Positions 50,056 through 58,990 of a stretch of DNA of 64,000 nt are shown here, piece after piece. A program made the translations under genes and the position numbers. Position 1 is the first letter of the stretch; each line of letters begins with the position of its first letter. This stretch comes from JBBDIK01 sp964640385 (lineage in GTDB: Bacteria > Actinomycetota > UBA4738 > JBBDHU01). The notes beneath the pieces were generated by a model. It did no database searches. It had not been told where the DNA came from and saw only the letters and a list, made by a program, of their open reading frames with translations. The stretch lies in the NCBI GenBank assembly GCA_964640385.1, contig CAZXFL010000001.1, positions 1-64,000 of the forward strand. Direction: 5' to 3'.

Positions 50056-50433
50056 CTACTCCAAGCAGTCCGCGACGCCTCCGACGAAGGTCACGACGAG
50101 CAGCATCGTGCTTCCCAACGCGACGAAGATCCCGGCGACCGAACCGGCGACGCCGAGCCACTTGACCGACATCTGCCGACGGACGCCCATCTCACAGAGG
50201 ACGACGGCCGCCACACCGGCGAGGATGCCGACCACGGCTCCGAGCCGGAGTTGGACGGACGCGAGGCCGGTGTCGGCGCAGTCGACGAAGGCCGGGGTCA
50301 ACGTGATCATCCGGTAGGCACCGATGGTCGCCGCGACGAGTCCCCCGACGCCAAGCAGGAGCCCACCGCCGGCCCGTTTCATGGTCATGCGGCCGGTGCT
50401 CCCGCCCTGGAGCCGGTCACCGCTTCCGTTCAT
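50056..50433 (-). CDS. small membrane protein with four hydrophobic segments
   Basis: A 125-aa protein with three to four membrane helices (GGGLLLGVGGLVAATIGAY, AVVGILAGVAAVVLC, WLGVAGSVAGIFVALGSTML) and two Cys in outer positions (FVDCADTG, VADCLE). The start may be an internal ATG (MTMKRAGG). No family is recognised. It lies 48 nt downstream of pafA. Confidence 0.6.
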   Translation of the reverse strand: MNGSGDRLQGGSTGRMTMKRAGGGLLLGVGGLVAATIGAYRMITLTPAFVDCADTGLASVQLRLGAVVGILAGVAAVVLCEMGVRRQMSVKWLGVAGSVAGIFVALGSTMLLVVTFVGGVADCLE

Positions 50434-50481
50434 CCCTTCCCCCCTTCAGATGGATCCGGCGTCCGGCGTCGCCCGATCGAG

Positions 50482-51840
50482 TCACATGTGTGAGATGAGC
50501 TGCTCCACGCGCTCGTCGGTGGCACGGAACGGATCCTTGCACAGCACGGTCCGCTGAGCCTGGTCGTTCAGCTTCAGGTGAACCCAGTCCACCGTGTAGT
50601 CGCGCCGCTTCTGCTTCGCCTGCTTGATGAAGTCGCCGCGGAGCTTTGCCCGGGTGGTCTGGGGCGGCTCGCGGGTCGCCTTCTGGATGCGGTCCTCGTC
50701 GACGGCCCGGTCGACCTTCCCCCTGCGTTCGAGCAGGTAGTAGAGGCCGCGGTCGCGGTTCACGTCGTGATACGCGAGATCCATCAGCGCGACCTTCGGG
50801 TGGGCCAATGGCAGTCCGTGCTTGGCTCGGTAGCGATCGATGAGGAAGAACTTCGTCACCCAGTCGACCTTGCGGATCAGCCGTTCAGGTTCCCCGGCGG
50901 CAAGGGCATCGAGGGCTCCCTCCCACTCAGCGAGGAGGCCACTGGTGAGCTTATCTTCACCGCGCTGTTCCGCGAAGCGCACCGCCCGGTCCAGGTACTC
51001 GTGCTGGATCTCGATCGCGGAGAGTTCCCGTCCATTGGCGAGTCGGACGCGCTTGCGGCAGGTCATATCATGCGAGATCTCGCGGATGGCGCGGATCGGG
51101 TTCTCCAGGGTCAGGTCGCGCATCACCGCGTTTTCCTCCACCATCCGCAGGACCAAGTCCGTGATGCCGATCTTCATGAACGTCGTCCATTCGCTCATGT
51201 TCGAATCGCCGACGATCACGTGCAGGCGCCGGAACCGCTCGGCGTCCGCGTGCGGCTCGTCCCGGGTGTTGATGATGGGCCGGGACCGGGTGGTCGCCGA
51301 AGACACCCCTTCCCAGATGTGCTCGGCACGCTGCGAGATGCAGAACTGGGCGCCGCGCGGCCCGTTGAGGACCTTCCCCGCCCCGCAGATGATCTGCCGG
51401 CTGACGAAGAACGGGATCAGCACGTCGGCCATACGCGCGAACTCGCCTTGGCGTGCAACGAGGTAGTTCTCGTGGCAGCCGTAGGAGTTTCCCGCGGAGT
51501 CCGTATTGTTCTTGAACAGGTATACGTCACCCGAGATGCCCTCCTCGTGCAGCCGGACCTCGGCGGCCGACAGCAGCGCCTCGAGGATCCGCTCGCCCGC
51601 CTTGTCATGTGCCACTAGATCCAGCACCGAGTCGCATTCGGGGGTCGCGTACTCGGGGTGCGAGCCGACATCGAGGTACAGCCGTGCCCCGTTCTCGAGG
51701 AAGACGTTCGAGGATCGGCCCCAGTGCACAACCCGGCGGAAGAGGTACCGAGCGACCTCGTCAGGCGAGAGGCGCCGCTGGCCTCGGAAGGTACACGTGA
51801 CGCCGTACTCGTTCTCGAGGCCGAAGATGCGGCGATCCAC
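50482..51840 (-). CDS. pafA: Pup-protein ligase
   Basis: A 452-aa member of the carboxylate-amine/glutamine-synthetase-like ligases. It phosphorylates the C-terminal Glu of Pup and joins it to substrate lysines. Motifs: RIFGLENEYGVTCTF (ATP/Mg site with the conserved Glu pair), GSHPEYATPECDSV, NNTDSAGNSYGCHENYL, RPIINTRDEPHAD and HVIVGDSNMSEWTT. The closely related Dop lies four genes upstream. The GTG start is 6 nt after TACACT, so it appears to have its own leaderless transcript. Confidence 0.97.
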   Translation of the reverse strand: MDRRIFGLENEYGVTCTFRGQRRLSPDEVARYLFRRVVHWGRSSNVFLENGARLYLDVGSHPEYATPECDSVLDLVAHDKAGERILEALLSAAEVRLHEEGISGDVYLFKNNTDSAGNSYGCHENYLVARQGEFARMADVLIPFFVSRQIICGAGKVLNGPRGAQFCISQRAEHIWEGVSSATTRSRPIINTRDEPHADAERFRRLHVIVGDSNMSEWTTFMKIGITDLVLRMVEENAVMRDLTLENPIRAIREISHDMTCRKRVRLANGRELSAIEIQHEYLDRAVRFAEQRGEDKLTSGLLAEWEGALDALAAGEPERLIRKVDWVTKFFLIDRYRAKHGLPLAHPKVALMDLAYHDVNRDRGLYYLLERRGKVDRAVDEDRIQKATREPPQTTRAKLRGDFIKQAKQKRRDYTVDWVHLKLNDQAQRTVLCKDPFRATDERVEQLISHM

Positions 51841-51846
51841 GTTCCC

Positions 51847-51852
51847 AGTGTA
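51847..51852 (-). promoter_or_regulatory. -10 element TACACT of a probable leaderless pafA transcript
   Basis: Read on the minus strand, TACACT ends 6 nt before the pafA GTG. It lies in the 36-nt gap after prcA, so pafA can be expressed apart from the pup-prcBA unit. Confidence 0.5.
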
Positions 51853-51876
51853 GTCGCGGGCGGCCGCGCGGGTCGG

Positions 51877-52566
51877 CTAGGAGGAGGCGAGGATGCCGGT
51901 GACCTCGTCGTCGTCCAGGCGCCGGAACTTGCGCCTCCCCTTGCGGGAATGGTCCAGGACCGCGCCTTCGATCTGGTCCGCCTCGACTGACCGGCCTTCG
52001 ACCGTCGACAGTGCGGTGACCGCCGAACGGACCGCTTCGTCGAGCGCCCATCCCTCCCGGTACGCGTCTTCGAGATGCTGGGTCAGTTGCTCGGCGTGGC
52101 CTCCGATGCCCACGTAGCCGTGGACGTCGTTCACGCTCCCGTCGAACAGGAGGTGATACATCTCGGTCTCGGTGCCACCTTCCACGATCTCGGCCACCAG
52201 GATCTCGACCTCGTAGGGTTTCATCTGCTGCGTGAAGATCGATGAGAGGGCCTGCGAGTAGGCGTTGGCAACGGTCTTCGCCCTCACGTCCTCGCGCCCG
52301 TACGCGTAGCCACGGGTATCCGCCAGCCGCACGCCCGCGATGCGCAGGTCTTCGAACTCGCTGTACTTACCGACACCGGCGAACGCGATCCGGTCATAGA
52401 TCTCGGAGATCTTGTGCAGCGTTGCACTCGGGTTCTCGGCGAGGAATAGGACTCCCTCGGAGTACTCGAGCGCCACGACGGATTTCCCGCGCGCGATGCC
52501 CTTGCGGGCGTACTCGGAGCGGTCCTTCATCAGCTGTTCCGGCGGTACGTACGGCTGGAAGGACAT
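51877..52566 (-). CDS. prcA: proteasome alpha subunit
   Basis: A 229-aa alpha-type subunit: the N-terminal gate and H0 helix (MSFQPYVPPEQLMKDRSEYA, ARKGIARGKSVVALEY) are typical, and there is no propeptide or catalytic Thr. It forms the outer heptameric rings that dock the Mpa ATPase. The ATG overlaps the prcB stop by one base. The C-terminal tail is short and acidic (RRLDDDEVTG). Confidence 0.97.
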   Translation of the reverse strand: MSFQPYVPPEQLMKDRSEYARKGIARGKSVVALEYSEGVLFLAENPSATLHKISEIYDRIAFAGVGKYSEFEDLRIAGVRLADTRGYAYGREDVRAKTVANAYSQALSSIFTQQMKPYEVEILVAEIVEGGTETEMYHLLFDGSVNDVHGYVGIGGHAEQLTQHLEDAYREGWALDEAVRSAVTALSTVEGRSVEADQIEGAVLDHSRKGRRKFRRLDDDEVTGILASS

Positions 52567-53363
52567 CAGCGACGCTCCCCCTCGGCGGCCTCGACCGCGC
52601 CTCGCAGCTCGCCCTCCGCGACCTCCTCCACGCCGCCGGCGGTGATCACTCGGACCGTGGGGAAGATCCCCCGGGACAGGCTCGGGCCCCCGGTCGCGAC
52701 GTCTTCGTCGGCCGCATCCAGCAGTGCGTCGACGGCCAGACGGATCGCCTCGGCCCGGGTCAGGCCTGGGCGCCATTGCTTCTTGAGCGTGCCCTTGGCT
52801 CCACGTCCTCCCGAACCGGTAGCGTGGAACTCTTCATCCTCCCAACGCCCACCGGTCGCGTCGTAGCGGAACAGGCGCCCCTCACTCCGGCGTTCGTCGA
52901 ACCCGCCGAACAGGGGGACCACGACGAGCCCTTGCAACGCCATCGGGAAGTTCTCGCGGATCATCTGTGCGAGCCGGTTCGCCTTGCCTTCCAAGGACAG
53001 CCGGTCGCCGGTGACCTTCTCGTAGTGCTCCAGTTCGACCTGGAAGAGCTTGACGATCTCGACGGCCTGCCCCGCGGCTCCGGAGATCGCGATCGCCGAG
53101 TACGTGTCCGCCTCGAACACCTTCTGCATCCGGTCGTCGGCGATCTCGTATCCGGCCGTGGCGCGGCGGTCGCCCGCGACGATCACGCCAGTGTCGAACT
53201 TGAGCCCGAGGACGGTGGTCCCGTGCGCCGTGAGCCCGTCCGCTCTGAGCCCTTCCGTCGCCGGCATCGCCTCTGCTCTGGCACTGCGCAGCAGGTCCGA
53301 GAAGCTCGGGTTGGCGCCGATCAGGCCCGGCATACCGGGCTCCGGGATCAGCGGCCCCGTCAT
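52566..53363 (-). CDS. prcB: proteasome beta subunit precursor
   Basis: A 265-aa catalytic subunit. A 48-residue propeptide ends in GLTAHG; processing before the next residue exposes the nucleophile Thr49 of TTVLGLKFDTGVIVAGDRRAT, read as two parts. The catalytic Asp/Lys are in FDTGVIVAGD and later FRYDATGG. The C-terminus is extended and Glu-rich. The ATG overlaps the pup stop (ATGA), so Pup, PrcB and PrcA are co-translated. Confidence 0.97.
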   Translation of the reverse strand: MTGPLIPEPGMPGLIGANPSFSDLLRSARAEAMPATEGLRADGLTAHGTTVLGLKFDTGVIVAGDRRATAGYEIADDRMQKVFEADTYSAIAISGAAGQAVEIVKLFQVELEHYEKVTGDRLSLEGKANRLAQMIRENFPMALQGLVVVPLFGGFDERRSEGRLFRYDATGGRWEDEEFHATGSGGRGAKGTLKKQWRPGLTRAEAIRLAVDALLDAADEDVATGGPSLSRGIFPTVRVITAGGVEEVAEGELRGAVEAAEGERR

Positions 53364-53560
53364 TCGCCGCCCTTCTGGACGTAGCTCTTGACGAACTCCT
53401 CCGCGTTCTCCTCAAGGACCTCGTCGATCTCGTCGAGGATGTCGTCCATCTCTTCCTTGAGCTTCTCGCCTTTCTCGGTCGACTGGATCTGGCCGGCGTC
53501 ATCGCCGCCGTCATCGCCGCCCTGGCTGCGCTTCTGGACCCGCTTCTGTTCTTGGGACAC
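53360..53560 (-). CDS. pup: prokaryotic ubiquitin-like protein Pup, ending in GGE
   Basis: A 66-aa, acidic, mostly disordered protein with the Mpa-binding helix region (EKLKEEMDDILDEIDEVLEE, about 34-53) and the C-terminus EEFVKSYVQKGGE. The last residue is Glu, so it should be ready for PafA without the deamidation that Dop performs on GGQ-type Pup. GTG start with an excellent AGGAGGAG site; TAGGAT about 35 nt upstream may be its -10. Confidence 0.96.
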   Translation of the reverse strand: MSQEQKRVQKRSQGGDDGGDDAGQIQSTEKGEKLKEEMDDILDEIDEVLEENAEEFVKSYVQKGGE

Positions 53561-53611
53561 TCCCGCTCCTCCTGCTTGGATGCGTCCCCCCATCCTAGCG
53601 GGGAGAAGCGG

Positions 53612-55099
53612 CTAGGACTGCAGCTGCCGCACGAGCGAGGCAGCGTCCGGCACGCTCTCCAGCAGGCCGTCCACGTGCTCACGGGTACCGCGGAGCGGCT
53701 CCCGCATCGGGACGCGTTGCAGCGCATCCTCACCCGTATCGAAGATCAGCGAGTCCCACGATGCGGCCGTGATGGAATCCCGGAAGCGCTCGATGCACCG
53801 GCCGCGGAAGTAGGCCCGGGTATCGTCGGGCGGTTCGCTGACCGCGCTGTCAACCTCGTCGTCCGAAGCGAGGCGGTCGATCTTCCCACTGGAGAGGAGC
53901 CGGTAGTAGAGACCTTTGTCGCGCCGGACGTCGTGGTATTGGAGGGCGATGAGCTGGAGCTTGTGGTCGTCCCATGAGAGGCCGTCGCGCTCGCGGTACC
54001 GCTCCAGCAGGTGGTACTTGGCCGCCCAGTCCAGCTCGCGGTGCAGCGACAGCGGGTCGTCGTCCAAGGCGCCCAGCACGGATTCCCAGCGCTGCAGCAC
54101 GTCCGCGTTCTCGGCCGAGGGGTCGTGCTCCTTCACGTACCGCTTGGCGTGGTCGAGGTACTCCCACTGCAGGGCCACCGCGGTGATGCTCCGGCCATCG
54201 GCCATCGGAACGCTCGTCCGGCATCGGATATCGCGCGAGACCTCATGGAGTGCCTGGACCGGATTCTCGAGGGACAACTCGGGCAGGAACTCGTCCTCGA
54301 TCATCTTCAGTACGAGCGCCGTCGTGCCCACCTTCAGGTAGGTGGAGATCTCCGACATGTTCGCGTCACCGACGATCACGTGCAGCCGGCGGTACTTGGC
54401 CGGATCGGCGTGCGGCTCGTCGCGGGTATTGATGATCGGCCGCTTCAGCGTGGTCTCCAGCCCGACCTCCGCCTCGAAGAAGTCGGCGCGCTGGGTGAGC
54501 TGGTAGCCCGTCCCGCTCTCTGGGGCGTCGCCTCCGCCCTCGAACCCGAGCTTGCCGGCACCGGTGAAGATCTGGCGCGTCACGAAGAACGGGGTGAGAT
54601 CGCGAACGATGCGCGCGAAGGGGGTCTCGCGAGACATCAGGTAGTTCTCATGCGTCCCGTACGAATTGCCCTTGCCGTCGCTGTTGTTCTTGTAGATCGC
54701 CAGCCGCTGTCCGGGCGGGAGCACCTCCCGGACCTCCTCCAGCGACCGCTCCAGGATCCGCTCCCCCGCCTTGTCGTGGATGACCAGGTCGCGCGGACCG
54801 GTGCACTCGGGCGTCGAATACTCGGGGTGTGCGTGATCGACGTAGTACCGGGCGCCGTTCGGAAGGACGACGTTCGCCAGGCCGACATCCTCCTCGCCCG
54901 GCTCCCGGGCGGGAGCCGCGTCGAACCCGCGAGCGTCTCGCGTCGGCGATTCCTGCTCGTAGTCCCATCGGATGCGCCGCAGGCTTCCCGCATAGGTGCC
55001 GATGAGCAGCGACGAGGACAGGACTGGGTTGAAATCGGGCACACCGGGTGCCGAGATGCCGTACTCGGTCTCGATGCCCATGACCTTCGCGATGGCCAT
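53612..55099 (-). CDS. dop: Pup deamidase/depupylase
   Basis: A 495-aa homologue of PafA with the Dop-specific features: KVMGIETEYGISAPGVPDFN at the start and the longer insert after about residue 40 (the Dop loop region, RDARGFDAAPAREPGEED). ATP-site motifs HAHPEYSTPECTGPRD, NNSDGKGNSYGTHENYL, RPIINTRDEPHAD and HVIVGDANMSEIST are intact. Since Pup here ends in GGE, its main job should be removal of Pup from proteins. An AAGGGA site precedes the ATG. Confidence 0.96.
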   Translation of the reverse strand: MAIAKVMGIETEYGISAPGVPDFNPVLSSSLLIGTYAGSLRRIRWDYEQESPTRDARGFDAAPAREPGEEDVGLANVVLPNGARYYVDHAHPEYSTPECTGPRDLVIHDKAGERILERSLEEVREVLPPGQRLAIYKNNSDGKGNSYGTHENYLMSRETPFARIVRDLTPFFVTRQIFTGAGKLGFEGGGDAPESGTGYQLTQRADFFEAEVGLETTLKRPIINTRDEPHADPAKYRRLHVIVGDANMSEISTYLKVGTTALVLKMIEDEFLPELSLENPVQALHEVSRDIRCRTSVPMADGRSITAVALQWEYLDHAKRYVKEHDPSAENADVLQRWESVLGALDDDPLSLHRELDWAAKYHLLERYRERDGLSWDDHKLQLIALQYHDVRRDKGLYYRLLSSGKIDRLASDDEVDSAVSEPPDDTRAYFRGRCIERFRDSITAASWDSLIFDTGEDALQRVPMREPLRGTREHVDGLLESVPDAASLVRQLQS

Positions 55100-55147
55100 C
55101 AGGGGTTCCCTTCCGTCGTGCCCGGTCCTCCCGAGGGAGGGACGCTC

Positions 55148-56905
55148 CTACAGGTACTGGCCGGCGCTGACGCGTTCGACTTGGCGACCCTCGCCCTCGG
55201 TCTCGCCGAGGAGCGTCCGCACGTACACGATACGCTCGCCCTTCTTGCCCGAGATCCGTGCCCAGTCGTCCGGGTTCGTCGTGTTCGGCAGGTCCTCGTT
55301 CTCCTTGAACTCCTCGCGCATGGCGAAGAGCAGGTCCTCACCCTTGATGCCCTTCTCGCCGGACTGCAGGAAGCGCTTGATCGCCTCCTTCTTGGCGCGC
55401 GCCACGATGTTCTCGGTCATCGCGCCCGAGTTGAAGTCCTTGAAGAACAGAACCTCCTTGTCCCCGGACTGGTAGGTGACCTCGAGGAAGCGGTTCTCGT
55501 CGTCCTCGGCGTACATCCGCTCGACGGAACGGTCGATCATCTTCTTCAGCGCGACCTCGACGTCGCCGCCAGACTTCTCGACCTCGATCGGGTGGATCGG
55601 CACGGAGGCGTTCAGGTACTTGGCCATGATGGAGGCGGACTGCTTGGCATCCGGGCGCTCGATCTTGATCTTCACGTCCAGCCGGCCCGGGCGTAGGATC
55701 GCCGGGTCGATCAGGTCCTCGCGGTTCGAAGCCCCGATCACGACGACGTTCTTGAGGCTCTCCACCCCGTCGATCTCGGCGAGCAGCTGCGGCACGATCG
55801 TCGACTCCACGTCCGAGGAGATGCCGGTTCCCCGCGTACGGAAGATGGACTCCATCTCGTCGAAGAACACGATGACCGGCAACCCCTCTTCGGATTTCTC
55901 GCGGGCCCGCTGGAAGATGACCCGGATCTGCCGCTCGGTCTCACCGACGTACTTGGAGAGCAGCTCGGGTCCCTTGATGTTCAGGAAGTAGGAGGTGACG
56001 TCCTCGCGGCCGGTGCGCTCTCGGACCTGATCGGCCAGGGACCGCGCGACCGCCTTCGCGATCAGTGTCTTCCCGCAGCCGGGAGGCCCGTAGAGCAAGA
56101 CCCCCTTCGGGGGACGCAACTGGTGCTCCTGGAAGAGCTCGGCGTACAGGTACGGCAATTCGACCGCATCGCGGATCGCCACGATCTGCTCCTCGAGTCC
56201 GCCGATGTCGTCGTAGGAGATGTCTGGCACTTCTTCCAGGACGAGTTCCTCGAACTGCTCCTTCGGCAACTTCTCCAGGAGGAGTCCGGAGCGCGGGTCG
56301 TACAGGAGCGGATCCCCGGCGCGGACCTTCTGGCCCTTGAGCGACTCGGCGATCGTGCCGACCAGTTCGTCGTCCCCTCGTCCGAGCACGATCGCCCGGT
56401 CGTCGCCCAGCATCTCCCGCACCGTCACAACCTCGCCCTGGCGGTCGTGCTCGAGGATCTCGACCACGTTCATGCCCTCGTTCAGGATCACCTCGGCGCC
56501 CAAGCGGAACCGGGAGGCGTCGACGTCCGGCGAGACGTTCACCCGCATCTTGCGACCGCCCGTGAAGATATCTATGGAGCCATCGTCATTCGCTCCGAGG
56601 TAGACGCCGAACGAGGCCGGTGGTTGGGTGAGCTTCTCGACCTCTTCGCGCAGTGCCTCGATCCGCTCGCGCTCGGCCTGCAGCACACCGGTCAGCTTCT
56701 CGTTCTGCGTCATGGCCTTGGCCAGATCGGCCCGGGCCTCGTTCAGACGTTCTTCAAGGATGGTGACCTGACGGGGTGCGTTCGACAAGCGGCGGCGCAG
56801 CAGGGCGACCTCGTCCTCCAGGAACTTGACCTGGGTGCCGAGCTCGTGGATCTGCTTCTCGTACTCCTCGCGGCGTGCCTCGTCGTCGGCGTTCGTACCG
56901 GCCAC
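55148..56905 (-). CDS. mpa: proteasomal AAA ATPase (Mpa/ARC)
   Basis: A 585-aa ring ATPase. N-terminal coiled coil (about 5-75) binds Pup; two OB domains follow (about 80-200); the AAA domain has Walker A LLYGPPGCGKTLIAKA, pore loop KYVGETERQIR region, Walker B VIVFFDEMESIF and sensor ASNREDLID. The C-terminus is GQYL, the motif that inserts into PrcA pockets. The start GTG at 56905 has GGAGGGAGG upstream and TATACT as a likely -10 about 25-30 nt further up. Gene order arc-dop-pup-prcB-prcA-pafA is standard. Confidence 0.97.
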   Translation of the reverse strand: MAGTNADDEARREEYEKQIHELGTQVKFLEDEVALLRRRLSNAPRQVTILEERLNEARADLAKAMTQNEKLTGVLQAERERIEALREEVEKLTQPPASFGVYLGANDDGSIDIFTGGRKMRVNVSPDVDASRFRLGAEVILNEGMNVVEILEHDRQGEVVTVREMLGDDRAIVLGRGDDELVGTIAESLKGQKVRAGDPLLYDPRSGLLLEKLPKEQFEELVLEEVPDISYDDIGGLEEQIVAIRDAVELPYLYAELFQEHQLRPPKGVLLYGPPGCGKTLIAKAVARSLADQVRERTGREDVTSYFLNIKGPELLSKYVGETERQIRVIFQRAREKSEEGLPVIVFFDEMESIFRTRGTGISSDVESTIVPQLLAEIDGVESLKNVVVIGASNREDLIDPAILRPGRLDVKIKIERPDAKQSASIMAKYLNASVPIHPIEVEKSGGDVEVALKKMIDRSVERMYAEDDENRFLEVTYQSGDKEVLFFKDFNSGAMTENIVARAKKEAIKRFLQSGEKGIKGEDLLFAMREEFKENEDLPNTTNPDDWARISGKKGERIVYVRTLLGETEGEGRQVERVSAGQYL

Positions 56906-56928
56906 CGTGCCTCCCTCCGAACGTTCGT

Positions 56929-57777
56929 TCAGTATAGGTCGGCCTCCGGAGAGGTCGAGTCCTCTCCCTCTCCCTTCGACACGTCTCCAGGCTCGGTTGA
57001 TGCGGGCCCCTTGCGCGCCGAGACGAGGAACCCGGTGTGCCCCACCATGCGGTGGTCCGGACGCACGCTGCGCTGCTCGACGTGCCAGGTTCGTTGCAGG
57101 ACCTCCAGCGTCTCGACCTGAACGTAGCCCGCCCGGCGCAGGGCCATCACGAAGTCCTGGACCTGGATCGTCGTCGGGATGTAGCCGCAGATGATTCCTC
57201 CCGGTCGCAGCACGTCTTGGGCGACCTCGAGCGCATCCCACGGCTGGGCCATGTCCAGCACGATCCGGTCGTAGCGCTCGCTCCGCGGGGTGTCGCGGAC
57301 GTCGCCCGTCCGGAACTCGAGCATCGGTGGAACGTTCCCGAAGAACGCGCGGACGTTGCGCTCGCCCTGCTCACGGTGGTCGTCACGCAGCTCACACGTC
57401 ACGACCGTTCCACCGTCGCCCACGGCCCGGCAGAGCGCGATCGTGAGAGCCGCCGACCCGGTTCCCGCCTCGAGGACGAGTAGTCCGGGGTACAGATCCG
57501 CCTGCATCAGGATGGGACCGATCTCCTTGGGGTAGACGACCTGCGCCCCCCGCGGCATCTTGACCACGAAGTCGGTCAGGCGCGGGCGCACGCAGATCAG
57601 GGTCGCTCCCGACGGGGACTGCACGGTTACGCCCTCCTCGTGCCCGATGATCTCGTCGTGCGCCACCCCCCCGCTGTGGAAATGGAAGCTGCCGCCATCT
57701 TTCAACGTTATGAGGTAGGTGCGGCCACGGGCGTCAAGCAAGAGTGCTTTCTCGCCGGCACGGAACGGTTCGCTCAC
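56929..57777 (-). CDS. trmI: tRNA (adenine-58-N1)-methyltransferase TrmI
   Basis: A 282-aa protein with the small N-terminal beta domain (GEKALLLDARGRTYLITLKD), the SAM motif VLEAGTGSAALTIALCRAVG, TCELRDDHREQGERN and the catalytic region RYDRIVLDMAQPWDA. It methylates A58 of the tRNA T loop. The C-terminal 25 residues are Ser/Glu-rich and disordered. Its position directly upstream of the proteasomal ATPase gene is conserved in Actinobacteria. GTG start 7 nt after TAGCGT. Confidence 0.93.
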   Translation of the reverse strand: MSEPFRAGEKALLLDARGRTYLITLKDGGSFHFHSGGVAHDEIIGHEEGVTVQSPSGATLICVRPRLTDFVVKMPRGAQVVYPKEIGPILMQADLYPGLLVLEAGTGSAALTIALCRAVGDGGTVVTCELRDDHREQGERNVRAFFGNVPPMLEFRTGDVRDTPRSERYDRIVLDMAQPWDALEVAQDVLRPGGIICGYIPTTIQVQDFVMALRRAGYVQVETLEVLQRTWHVEQRSVRPDHRMVGHTGFLVSARKGPASTEPGDVSKGEGEDSTSPEADLY

Positions 57778-57784
57778 GGCACAG

Positions 57785-57790
57785 ACGCTA
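57785..57790 (-). promoter_or_regulatory. -10 element TAGCGT of a probable leaderless trmI transcript
   Basis: Read on the minus strand, TAGCGT ends 7 nt before the trmI GTG; no ribosome site lies between. Confidence 0.5.
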
Positions 57791-57813
57791 CTGCATGCGT
57801 CCGCCCCCGAGAA

Positions 57814-58929
57814 CTACGGCAGCGGGTTCACGCCGAGGGTGACCTCGACGGTTTCGGGTGTGCCATCCGGGCGAATGATATCCACGTCCACCCGGTCGCC
57901 CGGGTCGTGCTCTTGGATCCGCGAGGAGAGCTCCTCGGGGGTGCCGACGCGGTTGCCGTCGAAGCCGACGATGACGTCCCCGGTCTCGATCTCCGCGTCT
58001 TCGGCCGCCCCACCGGCCGCCGTGTCCGCAACGTAGACGCCATGGTCGACCAGAAGGTCCGGCGGAAGTCCGGGCGAGTCAACGGACACGGCCTGGGTGA
58101 CGACGCCAAGATAGGGCCCCGGATCACCCGGGTTCTCGACCGCGTACTCGATGGTCTCGCGAGCGGTATCGATCGAGATCGCGAAACCGACGTTCTCAGC
58201 GAAGCTCGCTCCGACACCGGCGGAGTTGATCCCGACGACCTCGCCGCGGAGGTTGAGCAGCGGCCCGCCGGAGTTGCCGGCGTTGATGGCTGCATCGGTC
58301 TGGATGACACCCTGGTACGTACGGGTGCCGCCTTCACACTCGGCGCAGTTCGGGTCCGGGACACCCGCGACGACCCGGTCCAGCGCGGACACGATGCCGG
58401 TCGTCACGGAAGGGCCTCCCTCCAAGGCCAGCGCGTACCCGATGGCCACGACCGGCTCCCCGAGGAGCAGCTCCTCGGAGCGCCCCAGCGGGATCGTCGG
58501 CAGGTTCTTTCCCTCGATCTGGATGACCGCCAGGTCCGCGGACGGGTCGCCGCCGATCACCCGGCCGTCGTACCGCTTCAGATGAGGCTCCGGCGTGATG
58601 ACGGTGATCTTCTGCGCTCCCTCGACCACGTGGTAGTTAGTGACGAGGATCCCATCGGACCGGATGATGAACCCGGTGCCGGTCCCCTGTCCTTCTTGGA
58701 CGCCGAGGGGAGTGTTCTGGACACCGGTGGTGGTCACGTTCACGACGGCCGGCCTCGCGGCCTGGACGACCTGGACGATCGGGTCTGAGCCCGGATCGGC
58801 CTGGGTCGAGAGCGTCCGGGCCTCCGGGAGCCCGACCGGCGTTCCTCCGCCTCCGCTGGTACTGCAAGCGGCCGCGAGGACGGCGGCTCCGATGGACAGG
58901 GCGACGAGCAGCGGGCGTGCGCGATTCAT
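57814..58929 (-). CDS. HtrA/DegP-like serine protease lipoprotein with PDZ domain
   Basis: A 371-aa exported lipoprotein: signal peptide with lipobox LAAAC at about residue 22, a Gly-rich linker, a trypsin-like domain with His in VTNYHVVEGA, Asp in PSADLAVIQI and Ser in NAGNSGGPLLNL, then a PDZ domain (about 280-370, GVYVADTAAGGAAEDAEI). It degrades or refolds envelope proteins under stress. The start ATG at 58929 has GAGG six bases upstream; the ATG at 58935 has none at a workable distance. Confidence 0.92.
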   Translation of the reverse strand: MNRARPLLVALSIGAAVLAAACSTSGGGGTPVGLPEARTLSTQADPGSDPIVQVVQAARPAVVNVTTTGVQNTPLGVQEGQGTGTGFIIRSDGILVTNYHVVEGAQKITVITPEPHLKRYDGRVIGGDPSADLAVIQIEGKNLPTIPLGRSEELLLGEPVVAIGYALALEGGPSVTTGIVSALDRVVAGVPDPNCAECEGGTRTYQGVIQTDAAINAGNSGGPLLNLRGEVVGINSAGVGASFAENVGFAISIDTARETIEYAVENPGDPGPYLGVVTQAVSVDSPGLPPDLLVDHGVYVADTAAGGAAEDAEIETGDVIVGFDGNRVGTPEELSSRIQEHDPGDRVDVDIIRPDGTPETVEVTLGVNPLP

Positions 58930-58990
58930 CTGCATCCTCGGGTTCAACCGGCTTCCTCCCCCCGATATTCGCCGCGGGCCCAGTGAAGTT

